A stretch of 43,148 nucleotides of DNA from positions 1 to 43,148 of the forward strand of contig JAJCXO010000064.1 of NCBI GenBank assembly GCA_029263395.1, written 5' to 3'. Each line of letters starts with the position of its first letter. Within the stretch, counting starts at the first letter, position 1. Below are positions 35,625 through 43,148 of this stretch, one piece after another. The position numbers and the translations under genes were made by a program. The DNA is from Acidobacteriota bacterium (GTDB lineage: Bacteria; Acidobacteriota; Thermoanaerobaculia; Multivoradales; J023). Below the pieces are notes generated by a model, which was not told where the DNA came from, ran no database searches, and was given only the letters and a program-made list of their open reading frames with translations.

Positions 35625-36470
35625 ATGGGAAAGAAACTGAAGAAGATGGTGATGAAGAGGAAGGGTCTCTGTGACTTTGTCGTCGGCGCGGCGAAGGTGC
35701 AGGGGCCGGAGATCGGGGGCTCGTTGAAGGAGTACCTGATTCCGGTTCTCGGGGCAGAGGAGACGCTGCCCGATCTGCAGCTGCCGATGGTGCTCCTCGG
35801 CCGTAAGCTGGCCCACTTTGGGGATGCGTTGGTCGAGGCAGACCAGGAGTACTTCGAGGCGGTGGCGAAGTTGGCCGAGATCCAGGCCAGCATGGAAACG
35901 CTGTCGTCACAGCTCAAGGCCAAGGTCCTGAGCTTGCGCTCAACGTGCCTAGGTCTACTCGGCGACGAGAGTGTCCAGGCGTTGGCGCTCGACTTCAATG
36001 TCGTGCGGGACGGGGATGCTCTCGGCATGCTGCGCTTGGGTGAGATCATTCTGGATCGGATCCGGAATGCCGACATCGAGCTTGTTCCCAAACATTGGGT
36101 GAGCTTGCCGTTGGATCGTGAAGCCTTGGCGCAGGAGCTCGAGGTTGAGGTTGGTGGGCTGCGGCAAGCGGTGCAGTGGACCGTCGATCGTCGCAAGCAA
36201 ACCGACACCGCCAAAGTCCGCAAGGATCAGGCGATGGACGAGTTCGATCGCCAGTACGTGCGCATCGCCCGTGTGCTGGAAGCCTATTTCCGCGTCGTCG
36301 ACGAGGTTGAGTTGGCGGATCGTATCCGCCCGTCCTTGCGCCAGCTCGACCGCAACGTTGAGGAGGAGGAAGAGACCGAAGTCGCAGCAACGCCGGAGAC
36401 GTCCGGCGTCGATGCCCCTCCGGTTTCTGAATCGATCCTCAGCGAGACGCCAGAGACCGCTACCGCCTAG
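35625..36470 (+). CDS. Hypothetical helical protein
   Basis: A 281-residue soluble protein that I do not recognise. It has a Lys-rich start (MGKKLKKMVMKRKGL), a mostly alpha-helical middle with coiled-coil-like heptads (LAEIQASMETLSSQLKAKVLSLR; DRQYVRIARVLEAYFRVV) and an acidic, Thr/Pro-rich tail after NVEEEEETEVAATPE. No signal peptide or membrane segment. ATG at 35625 is chosen because AGGAGG lies 8 nt before it; an upstream in-frame extension to 35508 has no such signal. A strong terminator follows 40 bp after the stop, so it is probably monocistronic. The tandem repeat array and palindromes lie upstream. Confidence 0.75.
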   Translation: MGKKLKKMVMKRKGLCDFVVGAAKVQGPEIGGSLKEYLIPVLGAEETLPDLQLPMVLLGRKLAHFGDALVEADQEYFEAVAKLAEIQASMETLSSQLKAKVLSLRSTCLGLLGDESVQALALDFNVVRDGDALGMLRLGEIILDRIRNADIELVPKHWVSLPLDREALAQELEVEVGGLRQAVQWTVDRRKQTDTAKVRKDQAMDEFDRQYVRIARVLEAYFRVVDEVELADRIRPSLRQLDRNVEEEEETEVAATPETSGVDAPPVSESILSETPETATA

Positions 36471-36510
36471 CGCTAACGGTTCCTAGCATCTTTCGTTGCT
36501 CAGTCTGTGC

Positions 36511-36539
36511 CCCTCCCGGATCGCCGGGAGGGTTTTTTT
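36511..36539 (+). terminator. Intrinsic terminator
   Basis: A perfect 9-bp GC-rich stem CCCTCCCGG / CCGGGAGGG with loop ATCG is followed by seven T (36533-36539). It is the clearest Rho-independent terminator in the window and ends the transcript of the hypothetical helical protein. Confidence 0.95.
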
Positions 36540-36611
36540 GCTGCGTCATCGGCTCGAGAAGCTTGGCTTGGCGAGGCCAGAGTCGTTGAAGTCTGCGGTA
36601 GACTGCTAGAG

Positions 36612-37193
36612 ATGCTCAACCGACCGACCTCTTCCCCGCGCTTTTGTTACGGCGACTATTGTCGCTGGGAGGGTGACGAGCGGTGGGAATTGATCGAGGG
36701 TGAAGTCTTCGACATGAGTCCGGCGCCCTCGCGACGTCACCAACAGGTCTTGTTTCGGCTGGCGAATCAGATCGAACGGGCGGTCCGAGATCAGCGGTGT
36801 GAAGTCTACGTCGCACCATTCGATGTCCGTCTGCCGGTCGGCGACGAGCAGGACGAGCAAATCGAGACGGTGGTGCAACCCGATATCTCGGTGATTTGTG
36901 ACCGCTCCAAGCTCGACGACGCGGGTTGCCGCGGAGCACCTGATTGGATTGTGGAAGTGCTCTCTCCCCGGACCGCGGCCCGAGATCAGGTTCACAAACG
37001 CGATCTTTACGGGCGTCACGGGGTTCGTGAGTACTGGATCGTGCATCCCGCCGATCGTATGTTGACGGTCTACCATCTCGAAGCGGATGGCGCGGGCTTC
37101 GGAGCTGCACAGGTTGCAGAGGCGCAGGGATCGTTGCGCCCACAAGTGCTGCCGAACCTCGAAGTCGATTGGCAGCAGATTTTCGCTGACTGA
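36612..37193 (+). CDS. Uma2-family endonuclease-like protein
   Basis: A 193-residue protein of the Uma2 (DUF820) family, which has a PD-(D/E)xK nuclease fold and an unknown biological role. Diagnostic sequence: YCRWEGDERWELIEGEVFDMSPAPSRRHQQV, then VQPDISVICDRSKLDD with the metal-binding Asp, and WIVEVLSPRTAARD with the conserved Glu, ending GVREYWIVHPADRMLTVY. ATG at 36612 gives a normal family length; the open frame begins earlier but crosses the terminator. Uma2 genes are often highly copied in cyanobacteria and other large genomes. It is followed closely by the aminotransferase gene, which may be a chance neighbour. Confidence 0.88.
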   Translation: MLNRPTSSPRFCYGDYCRWEGDERWELIEGEVFDMSPAPSRRHQQVLFRLANQIERAVRDQRCEVYVAPFDVRLPVGDEQDEQIETVVQPDISVICDRSKLDDAGCRGAPDWIVEVLSPRTAARDQVHKRDLYGRHGVREYWIVHPADRMLTVYHLEADGAGFGAAQVAEAQGSLRPQVLPNLEVDWQQIFAD

Positions 37194-37203
37194 ATGTGAG
37201 CCT

Positions 37204-38589
37204 TTGGCTAACCTAGACGCTCCATCACTCCGCCTGCAGCCCGTGTCCGTCACCCGCAAGATGGCGGCGGCATTACCCGAGTTGCGCGCCAAGGCGAGCC
37301 GGAAGGGATTGCCGATCCACCATCTGGGGGCGGGTTATCCGCACCCGGAGGTGACGGATCCGCGACCGTTTTTGGCCCATCGACGTCGTTATCTCGAACA
37401 TCTGACCCAAACCCAGGGGCAAGCGGACCCCGCCGCCTTGGGAGAGCTCTTGCGAGAGTCCTTCTCCTACACCGATACCCTGGGGCCGGTGACGACCCGC
37501 CGCCTGTTCACCAGCGTATATGGTCGCGATTGGGGCGTAGAGATGGATCCGGACGACCTCATCCCGACCGTCGGGGCGACCGGTGGTATCAACCTGATGT
37601 GCTCGTTGTTCGAGCGCTCCGGCACGCCGATCGCCTACATCACCGATGCGCCAACCTACGCTGGTTTTCTGGCGCGGTCGATGTTGTGTCAACACGCCGC
37701 GATTTACAGCGTGGAGATGGACGGCGAAGGGCCGATCGTGGAGCGTTTCCGAGCCCAGATCCGCCAGGCTCGGGAGGACGGCTACACGGTACCGTTCTAC
37801 TACACGGTTCCAGATGGCCACAATCCCGCCGGATTTTCATTCAGCACCGCACGTCGTCAGGCGATTCTCGAAATTGCGAGAGACGAAGGGGTGTTGATTG
37901 CCGAAGACGCGCCTTACGTGTACATCAGTTATGCCGAGCCGGACGATCGACCGCAGCCGTTTTTTGCCATGGATCCAACCCAGACCGTCCATCTGTTCAC
38001 GGCGTCGAAGATCGGCTTTCCCGGTCCACGGGTGGGGTTTGCTTATTCCAAAGCGAGGGTGGCGCTCGAAGGCGGGGAGCGCACGATGACTGAGCTGGTG
38101 TTGACCGAAGCCAGTGCCGACACGCTGTTCCAGAACCCCTATGCGTTGCGCGGCTTCGAAGCGCTTTTGGTGGACGCGGCGTTTGAACCCTTACCGTCGT
38201 TGTGGCCGGTGGCGGAAGAGAAGCTTGTCGTCTACCGTGAAAATCGACAGATTTTGCTCGAGGGCTTCGAGCAGCATCTGGGGGCACATCGCGACCGTTT
38301 CCATTGGACGGAGCCCGATGCCGGCTTCTTCTCGGTGCTCACCTTGCGAGACCCTGACATCGTTACCGACGATGCCTTCATCAACCGGTTGGTCGAGGAC
38401 TACGGTATCGTGGTGATCCCGATGTACGACTTTTATCCCCTCGACGCGAAGGCGCGCAATCCACGGGTCGGGCTGGACCAGATCCGGGTCTCCTTCTGCT
38501 TCAGTGAAAGCCGGGGCGAGGCGCGTCGTCGTGATCTGCGGGCGGCGGTCGACGCCTTGTGCGGGGCGTTGTTGAGCTTGTCGGCTTGA
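37204..38589 (+). CDS. PLP-dependent class I/II aminotransferase
   Basis: A fold-type I aminotransferase of about 461 residues. The PLP lysine lies in FTASKIGFPGPRVGF near residue 268. Cofactor and substrate contacts are seen in TVGATGGINLMCSLF, YYTVPDGHNPAGFSF and LIAEDAPYVYISY. The pattern is like the catalytic domain of MocR/aromatic or 2-aminoadipate aminotransferases, but without an N-terminal DNA-binding domain. The substrate cannot be read from the sequence. Start is uncertain: TTG 37204 lies 10 bp after the Uma2 stop with GTGAG before it, but GTG 37243 and ATG 37261 are alternatives; the start of the conserved fold (KGLPIHHLGAGYPHPEV) is downstream of all three. Confidence 0.88.
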   Translation: MANLDAPSLRLQPVSVTRKMAAALPELRAKASRKGLPIHHLGAGYPHPEVTDPRPFLAHRRRYLEHLTQTQGQADPAALGELLRESFSYTDTLGPVTTRRLFTSVYGRDWGVEMDPDDLIPTVGATGGINLMCSLFERSGTPIAYITDAPTYAGFLARSMLCQHAAIYSVEMDGEGPIVERFRAQIRQAREDGYTVPFYYTVPDGHNPAGFSFSTARRQAILEIARDEGVLIAEDAPYVYISYAEPDDRPQPFFAMDPTQTVHLFTASKIGFPGPRVGFAYSKARVALEGGERTMTELVLTEASADTLFQNPYALRGFEALLVDAAFEPLPSLWPVAEEKLVVYRENRQILLEGFEQHLGAHRDRFHWTEPDAGFFSVLTLRDPDIVTDDAFINRLVEDYGIVVIPMYDFYPLDAKARNPRVGLDQIRVSFCFSESRGEARRRDLRAAVDALCGALLSLSA

Positions 38590-38644
38590 TGAACTTGTCG
38601 GCTTGTTGAGCGCGGCCCGACGGGTTCACGAGGCCCGCGGAGCA

Positions 38645-38664
38645 GGGCGCACGGTTGTGCGCCC
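38645..38664. terminator. Hairpin between convergent genes
   Basis: A perfect 8-bp stem GGGCGCAC / GTGCGCCC with loop GGTT lies in the 90-bp gap between the convergent aminotransferase gene and the minus-strand exported-protein gene. No U-tract follows on either strand, so bidirectional termination is only likely, not certain. Confidence 0.5.
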
Positions 38665-38679
38665 CTGAGATTCGTCGAA

Positions 38680-39348
38680 TCAGAAGGATTCGAACTGCGA
38701 GCGACTGCGGACCGCTTGCTGAATCTCGGCCTCGAGGGTGCCGAGATCGGATTGCACGGCCCGGTTTTGGCCGCCCCGGTTCTGGCTGCCCCAAGCACGT
38801 TGACTCACCAGACCGCCGAAGACGTCATAACGGCCGGCAGGATTGACGGTGCGGAAGAGAGCCCGCTTCTGGCCATGGACGGGATCGTCGGAGATGTCGA
38901 CCAGGAAGAGCACCATCTCGCTACCGAGGGTGTAGAGGGGATCCTCAGCCAGCTCCATGCGGGAGGTTTCGCCGGTGAGGGTGACGAGATCGCCGCCGGT
39001 CTGCATGAGGTCGACCCGGTCCCCAACATTGACCTTACCGCGGTAGACCTCGAGGATCTCAACCTGAGTGTCGGTGAAGGCGAAGGTGCCGCCCTTGGCC
39101 CCTTCGGGCGTCGGATGCCAAAGATGACGTGGGCTGGCTTGGTCGAGCACCTGCACGCGGACCACGGCGTCGGCCTCCATCACCTGTTCGGCGACGGTTT
39201 GGGAAGTCGAGATCCAGGCCGCATGGGCTTCACCTTGTAGCGGGTTGTCGGTTGGAATCAGCGTGGTAGCGACAGCTCCGAGCACCAGCGAGCCGGCGAA
39301 GGTAGCAATGGCGAGTGGGGCGAAACGGTTCGATTTTTGGGTCTTCAT
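38680..39348 (-). CDS. Exported protein of unknown function, paired with a metalloprotease
   Basis: A 222-residue protein with an N-terminal signal sequence (MKTQKSNRFAPLAIATFAGS, hydrophobic to VATTLIP). The mature part is beta-rich (VVRVQVLDQASPRHL, TDTQVEILEVYRGKVNVGDRVDLMQTGG). A similar segment recurs in small exported proteins next to secreted metalloproteases, but I cannot name the family. The second ATG (39348) is preferred over 39354, because AGAGG lies 8 nt before it and only 2 nt before the first. It is 34 bp after the protease gene and probably in one transcript; it may help secretion, inhibit or be a substrate of the protease. Confidence 0.75.
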   Translation of the reverse strand: MKTQKSNRFAPLAIATFAGSLVLGAVATTLIPTDNPLQGEAHAAWISTSQTVAEQVMEADAVVRVQVLDQASPRHLWHPTPEGAKGGTFAFTDTQVEILEVYRGKVNVGDRVDLMQTGGDLVTLTGETSRMELAEDPLYTLGSEMVLFLVDISDDPVHGQKRALFRTVNPAGRYDVFGGLVSQRAWGSQNRGGQNRAVQSDLGTLEAEIQQAVRSRSQFESF

Positions 39349-39382
39349 GTTCATGTCCTCTGGTTTTGTGGCACGTTCAGAA

Positions 39383-39949
39383 TCAGTAGCGCGCGTTGAC
39401 ATCGTTGCGATCACCCGTGTTGGGGTTGGTGACGCCGGTCGAGGAAATGAAGGTGTACATGATCGAGGACGAGTTGTTGTTGTGCGCCAGCGACACACAG
39501 TGACCCGCTTCGTGCCCGGAGACCGCCTGACGACGACTCTGGCTGTAGCCGTCCATGTAGGTCCGGTTTTCGTAGGCGATGCAGTAGTTGAATGTGTTGT
39601 TCCAAGCTGACGAGTTGTTGCAGGCGCCATTGTTGGCACAGATGTAGGCCAGGCCGGCCCAGCCGGTTGAGCCGAAGGTGCTGACGTATTGGGCGATGTC
39701 CCAGTTGTTGCCGCCGATCTGGCTGAACGAAAGATCGGTGGTCGAAGTCCAGCGGTTCATGGCTGCCCCTACCGGTGAGGTATAGCTGCCGTTGGCCGAT
39801 GTGGTACCGAAGAAACGCCAATCCAGGAAGCGGGTGTTGAAGCGGCCCGAGCCTAGGTAGCCAGCCATAGCGGCGCCGGTCGACAAGCCGATCAGTACGA
39901 GCGTGAAGAGGACTGTGGTCCTCTGGAATCGGTTGCATTGGATCTTCAT
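39383..39949 (-). CDS. Secreted metzincin-like zinc metalloprotease
   Basis: A 188-residue preprotein. The signal peptide is KIQCNRFQRTTVLFTLVLIG ending near STGAAMAG. The zinc site is SGHEAGHCVSLAHNNN, matching HExxHxxxxxH, with a later Met in SIMYTFISS as the possible Met-turn, all as in matrixin-like metzincins. The chain is Asn/Ser/Thr-rich with two Cys pairs (ICANNGACNN; NYCIAYE), suggesting an extracellular, disulfide-stabilised enzyme. The small size, with no propeptide, is unusual for matrixins. ATG at 39949 has GGAGTCC upstream. The stop is 34 bp before the partner gene. Confidence 0.85.
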   Translation of the reverse strand: MKIQCNRFQRTTVLFTLVLIGLSTGAAMAGYLGSGRFNTRFLDWRFFGTTSANGSYTSPVGAAMNRWTSTTDLSFSQIGGNNWDIAQYVSTFGSTGWAGLAYICANNGACNNSSAWNNTFNYCIAYENRTYMDGYSQSRRQAVSGHEAGHCVSLAHNNNSSSIMYTFISSTGVTNPNTGDRNDVNARY

Positions 39950-39991
39950 GTAAGGACTCCTCAATGTGGAAATGAGAACTGGACACGTGTC

Positions 39992-40058
39992 GGTCGCCTC
40001 AGGGGCGATCCGGTCTGGTCGCCGAAAGGCGACCCGGTTCGGTCGCCGAAAGGCGACC
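39992..40058. repeat. Three tandem short hairpins in a gene-start region
   Basis: Two identical hairpins GGTCGCC-GAAA-GGCGACC occur at 40017-40034 and 40041-40058, 24 bp apart. A degenerate copy lies at 39992-40010. The plus strand carries a GNRA (GAAA) tetraloop, the minus strand TTTC. They lie in the 508-bp space upstream of the metalloprotease (minus) and the VWFA gene (plus). Confidence 0.75.
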
Positions 40059-40381
40059 CGATCCGATCGCTGGGTCTCACGGGGACCTCGATCCGGAGCT
40101 CCGGCTGGTTTTTTGAGCAAGCTTCGCCACCCTTTGCAGGTGGAGGATCTCGCCCGGTGGGCAACACCTCCTTCGTAGTTTCAGGTCCCGATCCATCAGC
40201 TGGGCTGGGATCGATCTTGCGGCTTCTAAGTGGCTAAAAGGTAAAGCAAAATAGATGCCTATTTGCTAATAAGCTTGGCCTATTCTCTGTAAGCTCTTGA
40301 AACATCGGTGCAAAGTCGCAGCCGGAGGTCCTTTTTTTGCGCTTTTGTGTCCTCCGCCCACGAGTGGAAACAGGGACATAT

Positions 40382-40418
40382 TCTCAAGGTTGAGATTCCT
40401 ACAGTCTCAGAGTTGAGA
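40382..40418. promoter_or_regulatory. Twin 14-bp palindromes, candidate tandem operator
   Basis: TCTCAAGGTTGAGA (40382-40395) and TCTCAGAGTTGAGA (40405-40418) agree at 12 of 14 positions, each with arms TCTCA/TGAGA. They start 23 bp apart, close to two helical turns, and lie 40-75 bp upstream of the VWFA-protein start. This is a typical layout for cooperative binding by a dimeric repressor or activator. No regulator gene is next to them. Confidence 0.55.
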
Positions 40419-40457
40419 CCAAAGGGAGGTTTTTGCCAAGTGTGGAATGATGGGGGG

Positions 40458-41657
40458 ATGGCAATACATACTCTGCGTACCCTGGTCAGACTGCGTACCC
40501 TAGTCAGATGGACGTTGTCGCTGTTCGCCGTCGGCGTGCTGGCGTTGACGCTAGTGCTTCGGGCATCCGCTCAGGACGATTCGTCGGCGGTCCTCGAAGG
40601 CGAAGTCCTCGAAGGTGAAGTCCTCGAAGGTGAGGCCCTCCGAGGTGAAGTCTTCGAAGGTATGGTGTCCGTCAGCGAGGTACTGCTCGACGTGCTGGCC
40701 GTCGATGCGTCGGGCCAACCGGCGCTTGGGCTCGGCAAAGACGATTTTGTGGTCGAGGAAAATGGCGAGGCGGTCGAGATCACCGGCGCCAGTTTCTACG
40801 CCACCCGTTATGGCCATGGTGGAGAGTTGTTGGCGGCGGATGGGGCGGTGCCGTCGAGTCGGTATTTCATCCTCATGTTTCACGACGCGGGGCAAGGTGG
40901 CTCGATCAACAACTACCTGTCGCGCCAGTTGCTCGAAGCCCGGCGCGGCAGCTTGAGCTGGGTGGAAGACCATTTATTGCCGTCGGATTGGGTGGCGGTG
41001 GCGAGTTACGACGTGCGACTCAAGCTGCATCAAGATTTCACGCAGGATCGCGAGGCTCTCGTCCGTGCGATCAAGCGCGCCGCTAGTCGCAAGAATCCGG
41101 AACAAGGCTTGGGCCGTCGTGGCCGTCCGTTACCACCGATCGACACGCCGTCTTTGCTGCGCCATCTACCCGCGGGGAAGGCGCTGCGGCAGCAGAGCCG
41201 AACCCTCTATGAAGGGTTGCTCTTGATTGCCGAAGCCGCGGGTTATCAGGTTGGGCGCAAGAACGTCTTGATGTTCTCCGCCGGTTTTGGTGAGTTCGAT
41301 CTCGGTGGATTGCTGCCAGAGCCCGATCCACGGCGCTATCCACCCATGATGCACGCACTCAACGACCACAATGTGGCGGTGTATCCGATCGACCTGACGC
41401 CGATCGAGGTGCGTCACTTCCAGGGTCAAGTGTTGAAACGCCTGGCCGCCGATACCGGTGGGCGCTACATTCGAGATCCGATCACCTTCCTCACACCGCT
41501 CCAACAAATCTCGGCGGAGAACGTCGGCTATTACTTGCTTAGCTACCAGAGTGAACATCCGGCGGATGCGGTTGGCTACCAGGAGGTCACGGTGCAACCC
41601 CGCGACACGGCGTTGCGACTCAGGGTTCGCCAGGGTTACCGCTACGGGTCAGAGTGA
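40458..41657 (+). CDS. VWFA-related (Acidobacteriota-type) exported protein
   Basis: A 399-residue protein with a signal peptide (WTLSLFAVGVLALTLVLRASAQ). A low-complexity stretch of EGEVL-type pentapeptides follows, then the core VLLDVLAVDASGQPALGLGKDDFVVEENG, YFILMFHDAGQGG and an alpha/beta VWFA-like fold with VLMFSAGFGEFDLGGLL and VAVYPIDLTPIEV. The C-terminal YYLLSYQSEHP...LRLRVRQGYRY is diagnostic of the VWFA-related group that is abundant in Acidobacteriota; the biological role is unknown. The metal-ion site is only partly conserved. ATG 40458 (MAIHTLRTL) has GGGGG just before it; an in-frame upstream GTG at 40308 is less likely, because the signal peptide would then lie far inside. Confidence 0.88.
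   Translation: MAIHTLRTLVRLRTLVRWTLSLFAVGVLALTLVLRASAQDDSSAVLEGEVLEGEVLEGEALRGEVFEGMVSVSEVLLDVLAVDASGQPALGLGKDDFVVEENGEAVEITGASFYATRYGHGGELLAADGAVPSSRYFILMFHDAGQGGSINNYLSRQLLEARRGSLSWVEDHLLPSDWVAVASYDVRLKLHQDFTQDREALVRAIKRAASRKNPEQGLGRRGRPLPPIDTPSLLRHLPAGKALRQQSRTLYEGLLLIAEAAGYQVGRKNVLMFSAGFGEFDLGGLLPEPDPRRYPPMMHALNDHNVAVYPIDLTPIEVRHFQGQVLKRLAADTGGRYIRDPITFLTPLQQISAENVGYYLLSYQSEHPADAVGYQEVTVQPRDTALRLRVRQGYRYGSE
40590..40664 (+). repeat. 15-bp tandem repeat encoding EGEVL pentapeptides
   Basis: Five consecutive 15-bp units of the type GTCCTCGAAGGCGAA (40590, 40605, 40620, 40635, 40650), the last two diverged, encode VLEGE / ALRGE / VFEGM. It lies just after the signal peptide of the VWFA-related protein. 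It looks like an expandable spacer between signal and domain. Confidence 0.85.
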
Positions 41658-42037
41658 GTCACGGGGACGCCGCTTTGAGGATGCGGACACTGGGCAATCC
41701 CGGACACGAACCTGACTACGCCTTCCCAGGGAGGACCGACCTGGCCAATACGGACAGCGCAACACAGATTGCGCACGGGGAGGCCGCAGCGGTCTCCCGC
41801 AACGACGAGGCCGAAGTGGCTTCCGGTGGTGACGAGGCCAGTGCAGCCTCCGGTGGTGAGGATCGCGAGCGTTGGCATCCACTGCGGAGGATCTTGCTTC
41901 GATTTGCGGGCTTGCTGGGTCAACGAGGAACCGTTCAATCGATGAGTGTGGGCACCCTCGCGGGCCGAGGACGGTGCTACACTGGGAATTCACTCCCCGT
42001 CGTCGACGGTCGCTGGATCTATCATCGAACCGCGTGA
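41654..42037 (+). CDS. Doubtful ORF after the VWFA gene
   Basis: A 127-residue frame starts with GTG that overlaps the VWFA stop (GTGA), which looks like coupling. The product is low-complexity (Ala/Gly/Asp/Glu-rich, with EVASGGDEAS and SAASGGEDRER as a direct duplicate at the DNA level) and has no family resemblance. I keep it as a low-confidence call because its only support is position. An equally long antisense frame exists. The rest of 41658-42046 shows only a weak promoter-like site. Confidence 0.25.
   Translation: MSHGDAALRMRTLGNPGHEPDYAFPGRTDLANTDSATQIAHGEAAAVSRNDEAEVASGGDEASAASGGEDRERWHPLRRILLRFAGLLGQRGTVQSMSVGTLAGRGRCYTGNSLPVVDGRWIYHRTA
41975..41982 (+). promoter_or_regulatory. Extended -10-like promoter element before the ATP-grasp gene
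   Basis: TGCTACACT (TG-n-TACACT, with TACACT at 41977-41982) is an extended -10 type match 65 bp before the ATG. There is no credible -35 box at 17 bp. Weak evidence only. Confidence 0.3.
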
Positions 42038-42046
42038 GGCCTCCCG

Positions 42047-43148
42047 ATGCACGTCATTTTTGTCGAGCCGGCTTTTCCCTACAATCAACGCCAATTTGTT
42101 CGCGGGCTGCGGGCCGCGGGCGCCCGGGTGACCGGCATCGGAGAGATGCCGATCGAAGCCCTACCTGACGAGATCCGCGGTTGGCTCCATGCTTATGAGC
42201 AGGTGTCGAGCGTGGTCCATGAGCCGTCGATGTTGGAGGCGGTGAGGCGCATCCAAGCCCGTGGCTGGGTTGACCGGCTCGAAGCGACGGTCGAGGCGCA
42301 CATCATGGCGGCGGCCAAGGTACGTGAGGCCACCGGCATTCCGGGCACCAGCGTCAAAACGTCCTATCTCTGCCGCGACAAGCCGGCGATGAAGGAAGCG
42401 TTGCGGGAAGGTGGTATTCCGTGTGCCCAGTCGACGGGCACGGATTCCCCTGACGAGGTGCGCGCCTTCGCCAAGTCGGTGGGTTATCCGCTGATCATCA
42501 AGCCGCGGGATGGCGCCGGTGCGGCTGGCACCTGGCGGGTGACCAACGACGCCGAACTCGAGAACGCAATCACCGAGTCCTACCTCGATCGCGGCGCCTC
42601 GGTGGCGGTAGAGGAGTTCATCGAAGGCCACGAAGGGTTCTTCGACACCGTTTCCGTGAACGGCGAAATCATGCATAGCTTCGTGACGCACTACTATCCC
42701 AACGTGCTCGAAGGTATGCGGACGCGGTGGATCTCGCCGCAGTTCATCACCACCAACCGGCTCGACGAGGAAGGTTATGACGAGCTGCGAGTGATGGGTA
42801 AGAAGGTCATTGATCTGCTCGAGATCGGCACCTCGGCGACCCACATGGAATGGTTCTTTGGCTCCAAAGGACTCAAGTTTTCGGAGATTGGCTGTCGACC
42901 TCCCGGGGTTGGCGCGTGGGACCTTTATTGTGCGGCCCACGAGATGGATCTCTACAAAGAGTGGGGCATGGCAATTGTCCACGGGCGGCCTTCCCAGCAG
43001 CCTTCACGACGGTACTCGGCGGGTTTGATCAACCTGCGGCCCGATTGTGACGGGCATATCGTTGGCTACGAAGGCTTGGAGTTGCTCGACCAGCTCTCCG
43101 GCGCGGTGATCGATCATCATTTGCCGCCCCCCGGCAGTCGGACGCAAC
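42047..43148 (+). CDS. ATP-grasp domain protein (3' end beyond window)
   Basis: A partial ATP-grasp ligase-type protein of at least 367 residues, open at the window end. It starts MHVIFVEPAFPYNQRQFVRGLRAAG (Rossmann-like N-terminus). The ATP-binding sequence KPRDGAGAAGTWRV, the EEFIEGHEGFFDTVSVNGE strand and the metal-binding THMEWFFGSKGLKFSEIGCRPPG follow. ATP-grasp enzymes join carboxylates to amino groups or form peptide-like bonds; this pattern resembles biotin-carboxylase-like ligases, but the substrate is unknown. Start ATG 42047. Neighbours give no pathway. Confidence 0.85.
   Translation, partial: MHVIFVEPAFPYNQRQFVRGLRAAGARVTGIGEMPIEALPDEIRGWLHAYEQVSSVVHEPSMLEAVRRIQARGWVDRLEATVEAHIMAAAKVREATGIPGTSVKTSYLCRDKPAMKEALREGGIPCAQSTGTDSPDEVRAFAKSVGYPLIIKPRDGAGAAGTWRVTNDAELENAITESYLDRGASVAVEEFIEGHEGFFDTVSVNGEIMHSFVTHYYPNVLEGMRTRWISPQFITTNRLDEEGYDELRVMGKKVIDLLEIGTSATHMEWFFGSKGLKFSEIGCRPPGVGAWDLYCAAHEMDLYKEWGMAIVHGRPSQQPSRRYSAGLINLRPDCDGHIVGYEGLELLDQLSGAVIDHHLPPPGSRTQ

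Noticed and set aside
35053-35910. Long minus-strand frame (285 codons) across the 43-bp repeats and the start of the helical protein gene
   Set aside because: Its composition is Arg/Pro/Ser-rich, it follows the repeat array, whose period is not a multiple of three, and the plus-strand gene beneath it has a clear ribosome binding site and terminator.

Overview
The window suggests an Acidobacteriota chromosome; a Thermoanaerobaculia-like lineage is a guess. The base composition is GC-rich (by eye about 60%). The most informative protein is the VWFA-related protein at 40458-41657, a family strongly expanded in Acidobacteriota. The 23S fragment cannot be placed by eye, so the taxonomy is inference.

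Layout. (1) 1-1003: the 3' end of a 23S rRNA, a 5S rRNA and a probable rRNA operon terminator. (2) 1004-3637: topA. (3) 3887-16788: a tightly packed plus-strand export operon. It holds an ABC ATPase, a large ABC permease with a degenerate M1-peptidase-like periplasmic part, a second permease, a lipoprotein membrane-fusion protein, an RND pump, and an unusual RND permease fused to a C-terminal ABC ATPase. (4) 16798-19694, minus strand and convergent with the export operon: TfuA-like protein, YcaO and a 91-residue basic/His-rich small protein. This looks like a YcaO-TfuA (thioamide-type) peptide or protein modification cassette, and the export operon is a plausible partner. (5) 19882-24051: a large adenylate cyclase/AAA/TPR signalling protein and a divergent exported protein. 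A 167-bp MITE-like element (24047-24213) supplies the stop codon of the exported protein. (6) 24265-25583: an AlkC-type DNA glycosylase and a possible antitoxin remnant. (7) 25586-27454: an IS1380-family insertion sequence.

(8) 27468-34634, minus strand: a compact four-gene operon of SIR2-domain protein, membrane-anchored nSTAND NTPase with HEAT repeats and a helical C-terminus, subtilisin-like protease and ComEC-type metallo-beta-lactamase-fold hydrolase. The combination has the logic of an Avs-like anti-phage system (STAND sensor plus NADase, protease and MBL effectors), but here the parts are separate genes and the sensor HEAT region carries near-identical 99-bp tandem units. I regard this as the strongest candidate for an undescribed system; the YcaO-TfuA/export locus is second. 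(9) 34635-35624: a gene-free stretch holding an inverted pair of composite palindromic repeats and a 43-bp-period tandem array.

(10) 35625-43148: a hypothetical helical protein with a clear terminator, a Uma2-family nuclease-like protein, a PLP aminotransferase, an exported protein paired with a secreted metzincin-like protease, the VWFA-related protein preceded by twin 14-bp palindromes 23 bp apart, and a partial ATP-grasp protein running off the window end. Functions are read from motifs by eye; no database search was run.
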